From the NCBI GenBank assembly GCA_026709065.1, contig JAPOTS010000090.1:1-41612 (forward strand): DNA of 41,612 bases, given 5' to 3'. Of this stretch, positions 27,222 to 36,705 are shown one piece after another. How positions within the stretch are numbered: position 1 is the stretch's first letter; every line of letters begins with the position of its first letter. A model generated the notes under the pieces. That model was not told where the DNA came from. It worked only from the letters and a program-made list of their open reading frames with translations, and searched no databases. The position numbers and the translations under genes were made by a program. This DNA comes from Bacteroidota bacterium (lineage in GTDB: Bacteria; Bacteroidota; Rhodothermia; Rhodothermales; Bin80).

Positions 27222-28583
27222 TTAATCAAATAATGGACGAGCGGGATCTAACTCCCCAGTGTAAAAACGAATTAACCGTTTGCGAACATAAATGGTATAG
27301 CGGGCAGTAACTTCGTCCTGAGAGGCCTGCACAAAATCCGATTGTGCCTGAGTCAATTCCACCAGCGTTGCAGCCCCCACATTATAGCGCTCGCGCGCAG
27401 CCTGCAGTGCCTGCTCACGAAACTCTAATTGCCTGCGAGTGACCTCCAATTGTTTTTCTGCCGTTAAATAATCTAGGTAAGCTTGGCGAATCTCTACCCC
27501 GATCTGCTGTTGCGTAGCCTCGACATTGAGTTTTGCGTTCTCGTATGAGACCTGTGCCCGTTGAATTTGTGTTTTAGACCGAAAACGATTAAACACAGGG
27601 ACATTGACCGATACCGATAACGACTGGGCTCGATTCCGTTCAAGTTGATCTCCAAATGAAGAAGAAATACCACTGTTAAAGCTCGTACCAGCCCCCGCAG
27701 AAAAACTCAGTTGAGGAAGTGTACTGCTACGTGCTACACGCACTCCCTGCTCTGCCGCTTGAACGGCAACTTCCTGTGAACGTAAATCACCGCGTTGCCT
27801 CTGTGCACGCATATAGAGATCCGTGAGATCTAACTGCTCGGGCTCAAACTGAACATCTGCCAATTCAGGAATCACAAACTCGTAATCCCCTAATGGATCT
27901 AGCCGAAGAATCTGGAGCAGATTTGCCTCAGAAATTTGCACCAACTGTTCCGCTTGAATGATGCCCAACTCCGCAGTTTCAACGGCTGCCTGTTGCTGAT
28001 AAAGATCGGATACTGGACGCGTCCCTACACGTACGAATTCCTCAATTTGAGATAACAGTTGCGTCGCAGCAGTCAAATTTTCTTCCTGCACTTTAATCTG
28101 CTCAGAGGCTTGGATGTAGGCCAGAAATTGACTTGCAACCTGAAAGACGATCAATTGCCTCTGGCGTTCAAGGCTCAGATCACTTGAAATGACAGCTAGT
28201 CGACTTTGACGAAGATTGGCCTGGGATTGAAACCCATCAAATACATTAATAGACGTAAATGCATTAAGATTGAATCGCGTATTGGTCGTCGTGCGCAACT
28301 CACCCACATTGGTGTCAAAGGACAACCCAAAATTGGTTCCAGTCCCTGTAGACACATTGAAACTCGGCAGAAATGCTGACCGCGCAGATTGTACATTGAT
28401 TTCGCTTAGGCGGACCTGATTCGCGCTCTGTCGAAGCTGTGTATTTTGATCTAAGGCAATTCGGACGGCTTCCTCAAAGCTAATGATCTGTTGCGCTTGA
28501 ACGACTGATGCTGAGACAGTCAAAGCAAAAAAGCCTGCAAAAAAATAATTGGATAATGTCCGAAAAGTCATATAGTGTATCAA
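27222..28583 (-). CDS. TolC-family outer-membrane efflux channel
   Basis: The 453-aa protein has a signal peptide (LTVSASVVQAQQ) and two tandem outer-membrane efflux repeats rich in Q, A, E and R. ISFEEAVRIALDQNTQLRQS opens the first. The second shows RVARSSTLPQLSFSAGAG with NVPVFNRFRSKTQIQRAQ, the typical strand turn before the second helical hairpin. TolC trimers form a beta-barrel with a periplasmic helical tunnel that docks to MacA-like adaptors. It is the first gene of the efflux operon and lies 106 nt after the sigma factor stop, far enough for its own promoter. The length and repeat structure are normal. Confidence 0.92.
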   Translation of the reverse strand: MIHYMTFRTLSNYFFAGFFALTVSASVVQAQQIISFEEAVRIALDQNTQLRQSANQVRLSEINVQSARSAFLPSFNVSTGTGTNFGLSFDTNVGELRTTTNTRFNLNAFTSINVFDGFQSQANLRQSRLAVISSDLSLERQRQLIVFQVASQFLAYIQASEQIKVQEENLTAATQLLSQIEEFVRVGTRPVSDLYQQQAAVETAELGIIQAEQLVQISEANLLQILRLDPLGDYEFVIPELADVQFEPEQLDLTDLYMRAQRQRGDLRSQEVAVQAAEQGVRVARSSTLPQLSFSAGAGTSFNSGISSSFGDQLERNRAQSLSVSVNVPVFNRFRSKTQIQRAQVSYENAKLNVEATQQQIGVEIRQAYLDYLTAEKQLEVTRRQLEFREQALQAARERYNVGAATLVELTQAQSDFVQASQDEVTARYTIYVRKRLIRFYTGELDPARPLFD

Positions 28584-28689
28584 GTTAAATTAGAGCATTT
28601 AAGGCAAGGCTCATAGATTTAGTACGAATGTACATCAAAGTAGTTACATCAAACGCTACGGCTGAGCATGTAACAGAATGCCGAGATGA

Positions 28690-29535
28690 TCATGCGTGAA
28701 ACTTCAGATTTTCACGCCGATGTTTTTGCCGAAGTTTACGAATCGCTTTTTCTTTGATCTGACGGACTCGTTCACGGGTAAGATCAAACCGAAGTCCAAT
28801 CTCTTCTAAGGTGAGTGGATGCTCTCTACCGACACCAAAAAAGAGGCGTGTGATTTCTGCTTCGCGTGGACACAGTCCACTGAGTGCTACCTCAATATCA
28901 ATCTTGAGAGATTCGCCTCGAAGTGGTTCATCGGGAGGAGCGACCTCGTCGCTAGGTAAGATATCTAGTAGGCTATTTTCATCTTCGTCATTAAAGGGTG
29001 CATCAATAGACAGATGGCGGCTTGTGCGCTGCATAGCGTTCCTGATCTTTTCGATATCAATCTGGAGATCCACAGACAACTCCTCAAGGTTTGGATCTCG
29101 TTCATGTTCTTGCGACAATCTAGCACTGCTTTTTCGAATCTTACTAATCGTACCGATTTGATTTAACGGCAAGCGTACAACTCGGCCCTGTTCAGCAAGG
29201 GCTTGGAGGATAGATTGGCGAATCCACCACACGGCATAGGAAATGAATTTAAAGCCGCGGGTTTCATCAAACCGTTTAGCGGCTTTAATGAGTCCATAGT
29301 TGCCCTCATTGATCAAATCAGTAAGATGAAGGCCTTGCCCTTGAAACTTCTTTGCGACTGAGACAACAAAACGAAGGTTGGCACGCGTCAGCTTCAAGAG
29401 TGCGTCTTCATCTCCCTGTTTAATGCGTCGAGCAAGTTCTGCCTCTTCTGCGGCAGTCACAAGGTCTATCTGGCCAATCTCCTTGAGATATTGATCCAGC
29501 ATTCGCTGGCGGCGTGAAACGTACATGGAAGTCAA
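28690..29535 (-). CDS. rpoD: Primary sigma factor, sigma-70 family (RpoD/SigA-like)
   Basis: The 281-aa sigma factor contains regions 1.2 to 4.2 and lacks the long region 1.1, as in Bacteroidota primary sigma factors. Region 1.2 is [15 protein letters not shown]. Region 2 holds [27 protein letters not shown] and [15 protein letters not shown], with the -10 recognition and melting residues. Region 3 holds [15 protein letters not shown]. Region 4 holds [20 protein letters not shown], the -35 helix-turn-helix. A start at the second ATG (29526, MYVSRRQR) is equally plausible. The promoter consensus it reads cannot be shown here; Bacteroidota use the unusual -33/-7 sequences. The symbol is by family; a close stress paralogue cannot be excluded. 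Confidence 0.9.
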   Translation of the reverse strand: MTSMYVSRRQRMLDQYLKEIGQIDLVTAAEEAELARRIKQGDEDALLKLTRANLRFVVSVAKKFQGQGLHLTDLINEGNYGLIKAAKRFDETRGFKFISYAVWWIRQSILQALAEQGRVVRLPLNQIGTISKIRKSSARLSQEHERDPNLEELSVDLQIDIEKIRNAMQRTSRHLSIDAPFNDEDENSLLDILPSDEVAPPDEPLRGESLKIDIEVALSGLCPREAEITRLFFGVGREHPLTLEEIGLRFDLTRERVRQIKEKAIRKLRQKHRRENLKFHA

Positions 29536-29632
29536 TGCAGTAGATGTGTTTCAAATAATTTACTTAGATGTGATTAAAAGCGTTAACACAGAAACTTCTT
29601 TCATGATCCATTTTCGGGGAATTTTTGATGAA

Positions 29633-31960
29633 TTATATGTCCACGGATTGTTTCTTCAGAATAAATAATCCTTCTCTACGGCTGGTCACGATAATCATTC
29701 CGCTCTCAAAGTATGGGTAACTACTCCAAGTGCCGTTGAACCCTGCATCATTATTTCCGTAAGGTGTGGTATCAAAAAATCCGATCTCTCGGGGATCTTC
29801 GGGAGATGACACATCAATGATGCGCAGACCGCTTGAATTGTTGGTCTGATACATCAGATCACCGTGTACATATAAGTTGTGATCAGTCGCTGATGTGGGT
29901 CCATATAATTCGTGGATCATAATTGGATCACTCAATTCTCTGACATCCCAGACAATGGTTCGGGTTTTTTCAATCCTACCAGAAATTTCATCAAGTTCAT
30001 CATTTTGAAAGAAGAATGATTGATCTTCTGAGAGCCAGCCTTGATGGACATAGCTTGCATGCGGGTATGACCCTGTGGCAATTGCAATTGGGTTTTCCTT
30101 GTTGGTCACATCAACAATACTAATCGCAGTTTCGTTCGCACTAAAACAGATTTCTTGTCCGGCATGCTTAGAGTCTGGCCCATTATAGATGACACATTGG
30201 GCATCATGGCTGTAACCAGTCTTGCTACGCCCAGTCGTTTCGTCAGCGAAGCATCCAACAAAGATTGGCGATTGAGGTTCACGAATATCGATCATATGTA
30301 ATGCACCCCCACAGGTCTCTCCACCACCAGAGGCACCAACCACATAGGCATATCCTGTCTCTTCATTGATGACGATGTTATGTGCACTGTGAATGAGATC
30401 ATAATGTGCTGTCGTCGTAAATTCAACCGGCACATCGGTAAGATCTCTGAGTTGTGTTAGATCAAAGATTTGCATTCCATGCTCTTGAGCCCTATCCGCA
30501 ACAATAAAGGCATGATCTTGAAAGACTTTTATATCTCGCCATGTACTTCCTGGAGCGCCCTCGGTGCGGGGCAATGTTCCAAGATATTTTGGATGAGCAG
30601 GATCGCTCAGATCAATGAAAACCGTTCCTTCCATATGTCCAATGATCCCATATTCAACGCCGGTGACTGGATCTTCCCATCCCCAAACATCATTGAGTCT
30701 GACCCCGCGGTTCATCCCCATTTCATCATTGGGCAGAAAGGACACGAGATCCACAAGTCCGCAATCAAATTGCCCTGCGATCCCTTCATCACATGACACC
30801 TCGGATTTACGGGAAATATTACCGCTTGCATAGAAAAGTTCTTGTATGACCTCCCAAGAATCGCGCCTGTGTGCAAGGAGATCTGCACTCCCTTCCCCAT
30901 AGGCTGCAGTCGGACGGCCAATTACAAGAACACCGTCATTAAACATAATCTTAGACTCTGCTGTAATTATGATTTCTGGAAGGATATCATACTGTGGGTT
31001 GATGAACCCATCATTGAGGATTGAATAGAGGCGTACATTTGGTTCAGCAGACGCAATTGATAAGCGCCATGGTACTCCAAGCGCCACCTGTTTTGAATGT
31101 AAGATCTGAATCTGAGAACCAAACAAAAAGGTTCTCTGCTGATCTTCAGAACTCATAAGCGCTACCCGCTCCCATGAAGAATTTTCTTTGGTTTTTCGGT
31201 GCCATACAGCAACCGCACCCGCACCATAGTTATGCCCTACTGCACCAATGACGGCATGATCTCCGCTGAGATCCAGGGTCATTCCATACATAGAGTCTAA
31301 AGACAAATCATCACCGCAAGGTAGTATGGTGGATAACTCCCATTGATCGCTCTGAATTGCATATAGATATGCAGCACATGCTCCTGGAGCACCTACGAGC
31401 AAAGTAGCATCATCAATAGACAGGGCAACCCCAAATTGTGAGGCCTCATACTCAGACGGCTCATCTAATTGTGTTTGACGCACCCCTTCACCCTGAGCAT
31501 TTATTGAATATAGAACAACCCGTCCAGATGATCCGTTGGGCAAAGAGGTTCCAACGGCAAGCCAACCACTATCAAATGAGAGAGCACCACGACCAAAATT
31601 AGGAATTGTATCTTCTATAATCAGATCTGATAATGTAAACTCCGTATCTCCATCTTCTTGGCTAAATAGATAAATCTTTGAACCATCAGCCACTGCGAGC
31701 ACACCATTATCATAGTCAACATTTGCCCCAAAGCCATCCCCCACATGCGCATCTAATCCTTGTAATGAATTGTTGAGAATCCATCCGCCATTTTCACCTT
31801 GCACATAAATATGCACTGTACCCGGTGTTTGAAATCCACCTGATTCACCGACAAAAAGATAACCATCCCCAGTTGCAAGTGCTTGGCCAAAGCGATCCAT
31901 CGCGTCATTGGCTCCAACAATTGAAGTGAACAAGAACGCTAAAAGGGTAATTGCCATCAT
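29633..31960 (-). CDS. Choice-of-anchor B family secreted protein (FG-GAP plus LVIVD repeats)
   Basis: The 775-aa secreted protein opens with a signal peptide (LLAFLFTSIVGAND). The first half (to about 390) consists of FG-GAP-type blades (DRFGQALATGDGYLFVGESG, FGANVDYDNGVLAV, FGVALSIDDATLLVGAPG). The second half carries the choice-of-anchor B block: RLNDVWGWEDPVTGVEYGI, GTVFIDLSDPAHPKYLGTLP, ATDHNLYVHGDLMYQTNNSS and GTWSSYPYFESGMIIVTS. Several LVIVD-like I-D-V/D-L-S repeats form a propeller. Family members are surface or secreted proteins with a variable C-terminal anchor; this one ends LKKQSVDI with no anchor or T9SS tail, so it may be released. Ligand unknown. A tRNA gene lies just upstream. 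Confidence 0.88.
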   Translation of the reverse strand: MMAITLLAFLFTSIVGANDAMDRFGQALATGDGYLFVGESGGFQTPGTVHIYVQGENGGWILNNSLQGLDAHVGDGFGANVDYDNGVLAVADGSKIYLFSQEDGDTEFTLSDLIIEDTIPNFGRGALSFDSGWLAVGTSLPNGSSGRVVLYSINAQGEGVRQTQLDEPSEYEASQFGVALSIDDATLLVGAPGACAAYLYAIQSDQWELSTILPCGDDLSLDSMYGMTLDLSGDHAVIGAVGHNYGAGAVAVWHRKTKENSSWERVALMSSEDQQRTFLFGSQIQILHSKQVALGVPWRLSIASAEPNVRLYSILNDGFINPQYDILPEIIITAESKIMFNDGVLVIGRPTAAYGEGSADLLAHRRDSWEVIQELFYASGNISRKSEVSCDEGIAGQFDCGLVDLVSFLPNDEMGMNRGVRLNDVWGWEDPVTGVEYGIIGHMEGTVFIDLSDPAHPKYLGTLPRTEGAPGSTWRDIKVFQDHAFIVADRAQEHGMQIFDLTQLRDLTDVPVEFTTTAHYDLIHSAHNIVINEETGYAYVVGASGGGETCGGALHMIDIREPQSPIFVGCFADETTGRSKTGYSHDAQCVIYNGPDSKHAGQEICFSANETAISIVDVTNKENPIAIATGSYPHASYVHQGWLSEDQSFFFQNDELDEISGRIEKTRTIVWDVRELSDPIMIHELYGPTSATDHNLYVHGDLMYQTNNSSGLRIIDVSSPEDPREIGFFDTTPYGNNDAGFNGTWSSYPYFESGMIIVTSRREGLFILKKQSVDI

Positions 31961-31996
31961 ACTTAGGATAATAAGAGGTTTGTTGAGTGATTTAAT

Positions 31997-32073
31997 TGGT
32001 GGGCCCTACGGGATTTGAACCTGTGACCTCTCGCGTGTGAGGCGAGCGCTCTAAACCTCTGAGCTAAGAGCCC
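31997..32073 (-). tRNA. tRNA-Val (anticodon CAC), CCA encoded
   Basis: On the minus strand the acceptor GGGCTCT (5' end 32073) pairs with AGGGCCC, followed by discriminator A and an encoded CCA (31999-31997). The D arm is GCTC...GAGC. The anticodon stem CTCGC/GCGAG encloses the loop CTCACAC, giving anticodon CAC for GUG valine codons. The T arm has the TTCAAAT loop and one A-C mismatch in its stem. The 5' end overlaps the stop codon of the anti-sigma-like gene upstream. Confidence 0.94.
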
Positions 32074-32521
32074 CAAACTGAGAAATTTTATTTAATTTTT
32101 TAGCGTAAACTCTATTGATCCTCCAATTGTTCGCATTGTAGTCAAGTGCGATTGAGTGCGAAGCAATTGGCATACTTGAAAGAGGAATTCGAACTGATCT
32201 TGTTATGCCAGCGACTAAGGCAACTGACAAAGCAATTGCAACAGCTGTTCCAATCAGTATACTTGAATGGGGAGGTCTAATTGAATTTGACAGAGGTAGG
32301 CATTGAGATAAACGCTTCTTCACGCGTGAACGTAAGCCACTTGGAGTTCTGCATCGACATTGGCAAAGTAATGAGTGGGTTCCGCGCAAGCGTTTGATGT
32401 GCTGAGCAAGTTTTGCATCCTGTTGAACGCATTCCTCAAATGCAGCACGAACCGAACAGTCCATGGTGTCGTCTACATATTCACACAAAAATTCGTCCAT
32501 CCAAGACGGTTGATTCATCAT
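32051..32521 (-). CDS. Anti-sigma-factor-like single-pass membrane protein
   Basis: This 156-aa protein has a cytoplasmic N-terminal domain with the layout of anti-sigma factors (DEFLCEYVDDTMDCSVRAAF, then helical EECVQQDAKLAQHIKRLRG and LLCQCRCRTPSGLRSRVKKR). One membrane helix at about residues 87-106 (SSILIGTAVAIALSVALVAG) and a short periplasmic tail follow. The HxxxCxxC zinc motif of ZAS proteins is replaced by LLCQCRC, so zinc binding is uncertain. No ECF sigma gene is adjacent; holA lies upstream. Its stop (TAG, 32051-32053) falls inside the D arm of the tRNA-Val gene, so its last ten or so codons are tRNA and leader sequence. The start could also be at the second Met. Function is inferred from architecture only. 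Confidence 0.62.
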   Translation of the reverse strand: MMNQPSWMDEFLCEYVDDTMDCSVRAAFEECVQQDAKLAQHIKRLRGTHSLLCQCRCRTPSGLRSRVKKRLSQCLPLSNSIRPPHSSILIGTAVAIALSVALVAGITRSVRIPLSSMPIASHSIALDYNANNWRINRVYAKKLNKISQFGALSSEV

Positions 32522-32622
32522 CAGAGGAAGTATCTATTGCCATACATACTGATCTATATGAATGCCTTAACTAAAGGTTTCATGATTTTATCGTTTAGTC
32601 TTTTAATGATTGAATGTCAACG

Positions 32623-33693
32623 CTAGTATTGGCGCAAGGGTTCAGACGCTAATTGTGTCACCAACAATGTGATGACGAGACGAGGGCCACGCTTAGATAG
32701 CCCTTTAATTTCACAATCCGCGCTTAATAGGAGTTGGATTGCCCGATGGACATCCTGAAGTGACCAGTTTGCAGTTGCATTATAATATTTGAATAGCAAG
32801 TTCGGTGCGACCTCCAGTTTTTGAGCGATCGTGTCGCGATCCAGTCTTTTGTCTTTCAATTCATGAAGTTTCAAAACTCTGATTAAAAAGTTGGACAGTA
32901 TCGCTATAATTCGTAATGCTTCGCCTTGTCTGGAAGAGGATCTCACAAGTAATTGCTCTGAGATTCGATGTGCATCAACGGCCCGGCGCTGAATCACTGC
33001 GTCTTGAAGCTCAAATATATTGATTTCACGCGTTTGGCCACTGGCTTGCAAAACGTCTTGACTGGTAATTATTTTTTGATCGCGATCCCCAACATAGGTG
33101 ATCAGCTTTTCAATTTCATTAACGATTAATTCTAAATTATTTCCCAAAAAATCAATCAGCATCCCATCAACCCCATTTTCCAATTGATACCCATTCTTCA
33201 AGATATGTTCACGGGCAAATGTTCTAGCCTGATTCTTATCAAGTCTTGGAAATTCTGCAACCTTAACGCTTTTTTTGTTACGATTCAATGCATTGTAGGG
33301 GGATATATTTAACCGGGGCTTCCCATCGCATAACAGAAGTACGACTGCTGCGGGATTCGGTTGTTTTGCAAGTAGTGCGAATAATTTATTGTTTTTCAGG
33401 CGATCAAACCTACGAATGATGACTATGCGCCGTTCAACCATCATGGGAGCCATCTGACAAACGCTTAATGCTGTTTGAGCTGTGACCTCATCGCCATACA
33501 TTATATCAAGATTAAAGTCTTGATCATCGGGGGCAATAGCATGCTCAATCAGTATTTTCTGAAGTTGATTTGGCAGATATGAGTCATCTCCATGCAAGAG
33601 GTACACGGGCATAATTCTATTCTCCCGAAACTCCATTTGAATTTCTTCAAATTGCTGAATGGCAGGCTTTTTGCCTTTATTTCTGTATGTCAT
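32623..33693 (-). CDS. holA: DNA polymerase III delta subunit
   Basis: HolA is the clamp-loader subunit that opens the beta sliding clamp. The 356-aa protein has the family pattern: MPVYLLHGDDSYLPNQLQKI at the domain I start, FNLDIMYGDEV, APMMVERRIVIIRRFDRL, AAVVLLLCDGKPRL, then FLGNNLELIVNEIEKLITYV (the classic LxxELEKL-type block), DIVASG-like DVLQASGQTREINIFELQDA and a C-terminal collar (LIRVLKLHELKD). The frame starts with about 28 residues before this pattern; MPVYLLHG at residue 28 would give a normal length. The ATG at 33693 overlaps the stop of the upstream DinB-like gene by 4 bases (ATGA), so translation is coupled. Nothing appears damaged. Confidence 0.88.
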   Translation of the reverse strand: MTYRNKGKKPAIQQFEEIQMEFRENRIMPVYLLHGDDSYLPNQLQKILIEHAIAPDDQDFNLDIMYGDEVTAQTALSVCQMAPMMVERRIVIIRRFDRLKNNKLFALLAKQPNPAAVVLLLCDGKPRLNISPYNALNRNKKSVKVAEFPRLDKNQARTFAREHILKNGYQLENGVDGMLIDFLGNNLELIVNEIEKLITYVGDRDQKIITSQDVLQASGQTREINIFELQDAVIQRRAVDAHRISEQLLVRSSSRQGEALRIIAILSNFLIRVLKLHELKDKRLDRDTIAQKLEVAPNLLFKYYNATANWSLQDVHRAIQLLLSADCEIKGLSKRGPRLVITLLVTQLASEPLRQY

Positions 33694-34148
33694 GAATGAT
33701 CCCGATAAAGAAGCTGGGCAATCTCGCGAAGTGCATCGGCATCTTGATGGGTCGCAGTTAAGATTAAATCATAGACATTCTTTCCGTCTGATACCTCTTG
33801 CATCCAATCTTTAAGATCAAGTTTTAATGCAATTTGAATCACACGTTGCCGTGCTTTTTCTACTTCTGTGAGAATCTCACTAATGGGGATGCGGTTCCAA
33901 TCTTTATTGCGTGCTTTGCGGGATTTCTTTGTGCCTTGGAGTTTCTTCAATGCGGGGAGTAGTTCATTTTTATCCCGCATAATAATTGAACCATAATATT
34001 GTTTTACAGATAAGCCTCGATCGGTATTGGTAATCTGGGCTTCATGCATCCGTGATATAACCTGACGTAGCGCACTAATCTCGTCAATGAGATAGCGCAT
34101 TTGATCAATCAATTCGGTGCGCCGAAACTCAGAACCCGAATCAGGCAT
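33690..34148 (-). CDS. DinB-like four-helix protein, uncharacterised
   Basis: The 152-aa, all-helical protein has the outline of the DinB_2/DUF664-type four-helix bundle: a first helix [20 protein letters not shown], a middle [20 protein letters not shown] resembling the W-x-R-x-x-x-E-x-x-x-A-R helix, and a last [19 protein letters not shown] matching the H-x-x-D/x-x-H-x-x-Q/I end helix. Many DinB-fold proteins bind a metal with three histidines and act as thiol S-transferases; only one or two histidines align here, so enzymatic activity is doubtful. It overlaps nuoI by 8 bases and holA by 4 bases, so the three genes form a tight unit. Confidence 0.55.
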   Translation of the reverse strand: MPDSGSEFRRTELIDQMRYLIDEISALRQVISRMHEAQITNTDRGLSVKQYYGSIIMRDKNELLPALKKLQGTKKSRKARNKDWNRIPISEILTEVEKARQRVIQIALKLDLKDWMQEVSDGKNVYDLILTATHQDADALREIAQLLYRDHS

Positions 34149-34851
34149 GATCGGATGGCGTTCGACCTTTCCACGTATTGGTTGAGGCGATCGGAGTCTC
34201 CGATCGCAGGTGAGTGTTTTTCAAAGAGGGCATTTGGGTGTCCGCCAAGTCCTCAATGATCTCTTGATCCCGCAAGCTATGGAGGTTGTTGTCTTTACGA
34301 TGCTCCCATGGATCTTCGTTTTCTTGTTTATTGCGTGCTTCATCCAAGTATTCTAATCGGTCTGTGAGGCGTTCTTTGGGTACCAGTAAGCGATCAAGTC
34401 CGAAGATGGCTTCATCCCGATCATGAAAGGTAAGGTCATACTCTTTCGACATAACGATCGCTTCCTCTGGGCAGACCTCTTCACAAAATCCACAGTAGAT
34501 GCAACGAAGCATATTGATTTCAAACCAAGCTGGCTCGCGCTCTTTACTACTATTAGGATCCTCTACTTCACGTGACTGCATTGAAATGGCCATTGGAGGA
34601 CATGCTTTGGCACAGAGATTACACGACACGCATCGGGGTGAGCCTTTTTCCTCAACCAGAACCGGGCGGCCTCGATAGGAGTCGGGCGGCTCCCACAACT
34701 CATCAGGATACTCCGTCGTATACGACGGTTCCTTGATCATTTTTCGAAAACTATAGCCGAGGCCTTTAAATATTTCTGGGAGGTACAACCGCTCCCAGAA
34801 ATTGAGTTTTCGTTCGTTTTCAGTTTTGGTATTCTTCGGTATTCCTGGCAT
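34141..34851 (-). CDS. nuoI: NADH-quinone oxidoreductase subunit I (two 4Fe-4S)
   Basis: NuoI carries clusters N6a and N6b, the relay between the peripheral arm and the quinone site of complex I. The 236-aa protein has the two 8-iron ferredoxin motifs: [16 protein letters not shown] and [36 protein letters not shown] precedes the first; this is the usual NuoI lead-in. The amphipathic N-terminal helix ([20 protein letters not shown]) attaches it to the membrane arm. The C-terminal 60 residues beyond the usual end are charged and poorly conserved. No other nuo gene is in the window, so nuoI is detached from the complex I operon. It follows der by 40 nt. Confidence 0.92.
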   Translation of the reverse strand: MPGIPKNTKTENERKLNFWERLYLPEIFKGLGYSFRKMIKEPSYTTEYPDELWEPPDSYRGRPVLVEEKGSPRCVSCNLCAKACPPMAISMQSREVEDPNSSKEREPAWFEINMLRCIYCGFCEEVCPEEAIVMSKEYDLTFHDRDEAIFGLDRLLVPKERLTDRLEYLDEARNKQENEDPWEHRKDNNLHSLRDQEIIEDLADTQMPSLKNTHLRSETPIASTNTWKGRTPSDHA

Positions 34852-34891
34852 AGAATTGAGTCAAGTCTTTTGTGATTATCATAACGAGCAT

Positions 34892-36217
34892 CTATTGTTC
34901 CATTTTTTCTGAAGATGTTTTTCTTCGAAATGCTAAAGTGATTGGAACGCCCTTGAATCCATAGGCTTTTCGTAGTTGATTTTCTAAATACCGTGCGTAA
35001 CCTGTCCCGACCCCTTGTGGGTGGTTACAAAAGAAGGCAAACAGTGGTGGCTTTACCCCGACCTGCGAAACATACTTGATTTGCACATGCCGACCGCGCC
35101 AACTCGGAGGATGATGCCGGCCAATCGCCCGCTGCATGGTCTGATTGAGTTCTGATGTTGGGATTCTGAATTCTGCATTCTGTTTGATTTCCAGAGCAAG
35201 ATCCAAGACTTGATGGGCACGTTTACTAGTGAGCGCTGAAATAAATAGGATTGGTACATAGTCCAGTGTTTGTAGACGCTCCTGGATTGATCGCTCCATA
35301 TCTCTGGCGGTATTGGTTTCTTTTTCAACGAGATCCCATTTATTGACCACAATGATGAGCCCTTTCATGAGATCCTCTGCTTCTTTGAGGACATGAATAT
35401 CTTGTGCCTCCAGCCCGATGGTTGCATCAATGATCACAGTAGCGATATCGCAATTTCGGATTGCGCGCTCGGTGCGTAGTGTTGCATAAAACTCAATATT
35501 TTCGTGCACTTTGGTTCGTCGTCTGAGCCCCGCTGTATCAACAAGGATTACATTTTGTCCGTTGTAGATCAGTTGAGCATCTACTGCATCGCGGGTTGTT
35601 CCACTGATTTCTGTGACGATTGAGCGTTGTTTACTCAACAGTGTATTTGTCAATTGAGACTTCCCAACATTTGGCCTGCCAATTAGTGCGACTCGGACCC
35701 CTTCTGCATCCTCTTGCGTCTCATCGGACGGTAGAAGTGTGATGATGGCATCAAGAAATTCTCCTGTCCCCATACCGTTAGTCGCGCTCACTGGAAAGAC
35801 TTCACCGAGACCAAGGGTATACATGGAGGATGCGTCCCATCTAAGCTGTTGATTATCTGCTTTATTGGCTGCGACAATGACAGGTTTATCCGTCCGACGG
35901 AGGATCTGAGCCATTTCTTCGTCTAATTTAGTGACTCCTGCCGTGGTATCCGTGACCAGCAAAATTATATCGGCTTCCATGAGGGCAATCTCAACCTGCT
36001 CTCGAATTGCCCGCTCAAAACGATCAGCACTTCGGGGAACATACCCTCCAGTGTCCACCAGTGTGAATTCTTCTCCATTCCAGATCACTTGGCCATAGAC
36101 CCTATCCCTCGTGACACCTGGTGCGTCATGAACAATTGCATGACGTGATTCAGTCAGTCGGTTAAAGAGCGTTGACTTACCTACATTCGGTCGACCAACA
36201 ATTGCAACTAGGTTCAT
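34892..36217 (-). CDS. der: Ribosome biogenesis GTPase Der (EngA)
   Basis: Der has two tandem GTPase domains and a KH-like C-terminal domain, and it matures the 50S subunit. In this 441-aa protein the first G1 is GRPNVGKST with DTGGY and NKAD; the second is GRPNVGKSQ with DTAGLRRR and NKWDLVEK. The KH-like domain begins near residue 355 and holds RHPPSWRGRHVQIKY-like sequence and LENQLRKAYGFKGVPITLAF. The start at 36217 (MNLVAIVGRPNVGKS) is the only sensible one. The gene is the first of the der-nuoI-dinB-like-holA run. Length and all motifs are normal. Confidence 0.97.
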   Translation of the reverse strand: MNLVAIVGRPNVGKSTLFNRLTESRHAIVHDAPGVTRDRVYGQVIWNGEEFTLVDTGGYVPRSADRFERAIREQVEIALMEADIILLVTDTTAGVTKLDEEMAQILRRTDKPVIVAANKADNQQLRWDASSMYTLGLGEVFPVSATNGMGTGEFLDAIITLLPSDETQEDAEGVRVALIGRPNVGKSQLTNTLLSKQRSIVTEISGTTRDAVDAQLIYNGQNVILVDTAGLRRRTKVHENIEFYATLRTERAIRNCDIATVIIDATIGLEAQDIHVLKEAEDLMKGLIIVVNKWDLVEKETNTARDMERSIQERLQTLDYVPILFISALTSKRAHQVLDLALEIKQNAEFRIPTSELNQTMQRAIGRHHPPSWRGRHVQIKYVSQVGVKPPLFAFFCNHPQGVGTGYARYLENQLRKAYGFKGVPITLAFRRKTSSEKMEQ

Positions 36218-36396
36218 GCCGATTGTGTGAAATTTTTCTGATCATCGGATTCTATGATCTTTGATTCGTTTTATTTTGTTGAATCCAGTAGCTGATTAAT
36301 CTTAGTCAAAGCGGGTTCTAATTTGTGCCTTTGGGCGGTTTTGATCAATTGTACAGCATAAGCGAGTCTGCACGAAGAATAGGCATCCCACAAATC

Positions 36397-36705
36397 TTAA
36401 TTCATTGCGTCGTGGGACATGAGAAATTCAACGGCATCGTAAATTGTCCATGAGGTAGATTTCACTCCTTTGACCAAGAATTCCGACCAGATATTTTTTT
36501 CTTTCATTGCATGGGTGAACGCCTCATAAGCGCGTTTTTCGGTCGCACTCATCACATCCAAAATGTAAATTGACGGTATTTCTCCTTTACATTCGCTCAG
36601 AATGTCATCTGTGTATTGTTTCAGAGTATCAAGCCCTAACTCCATAATCACACTTTCTACAACCTCAGCCCAACCTTTCGAATTCCTTTTTTCTGATTTA
36701 CTCAT
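36397..36705 (-). CDS. Hypothetical small soluble protein
   Basis: The 102-aa protein begins with a basic stretch (MSKSEKRNSKGW) and is otherwise predicted alpha-helical and acidic: AEVVESVIMELGLDTLKQYT, then DILDVMSATEKRAYEAF-like helices and a C-terminal WTIYDAVEFLMSHDAMN. I recognise no domain. The codon and residue usage look like real protein. It sits alone at the border between the der cluster and the gene-poor accessory segment, and upstream of it on the minus strand nothing clear is found for 1.2 kb. An uncharacterised accessory protein is the best description. Confidence 0.5.
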   Translation of the reverse strand: MSKSEKRNSKGWAEVVESVIMELGLDTLKQYTDDILSECKGEIPSIYILDVMSATEKRAYEAFTHAMKEKNIWSEFLVKGVKSTSWTIYDAVEFLMSHDAMN

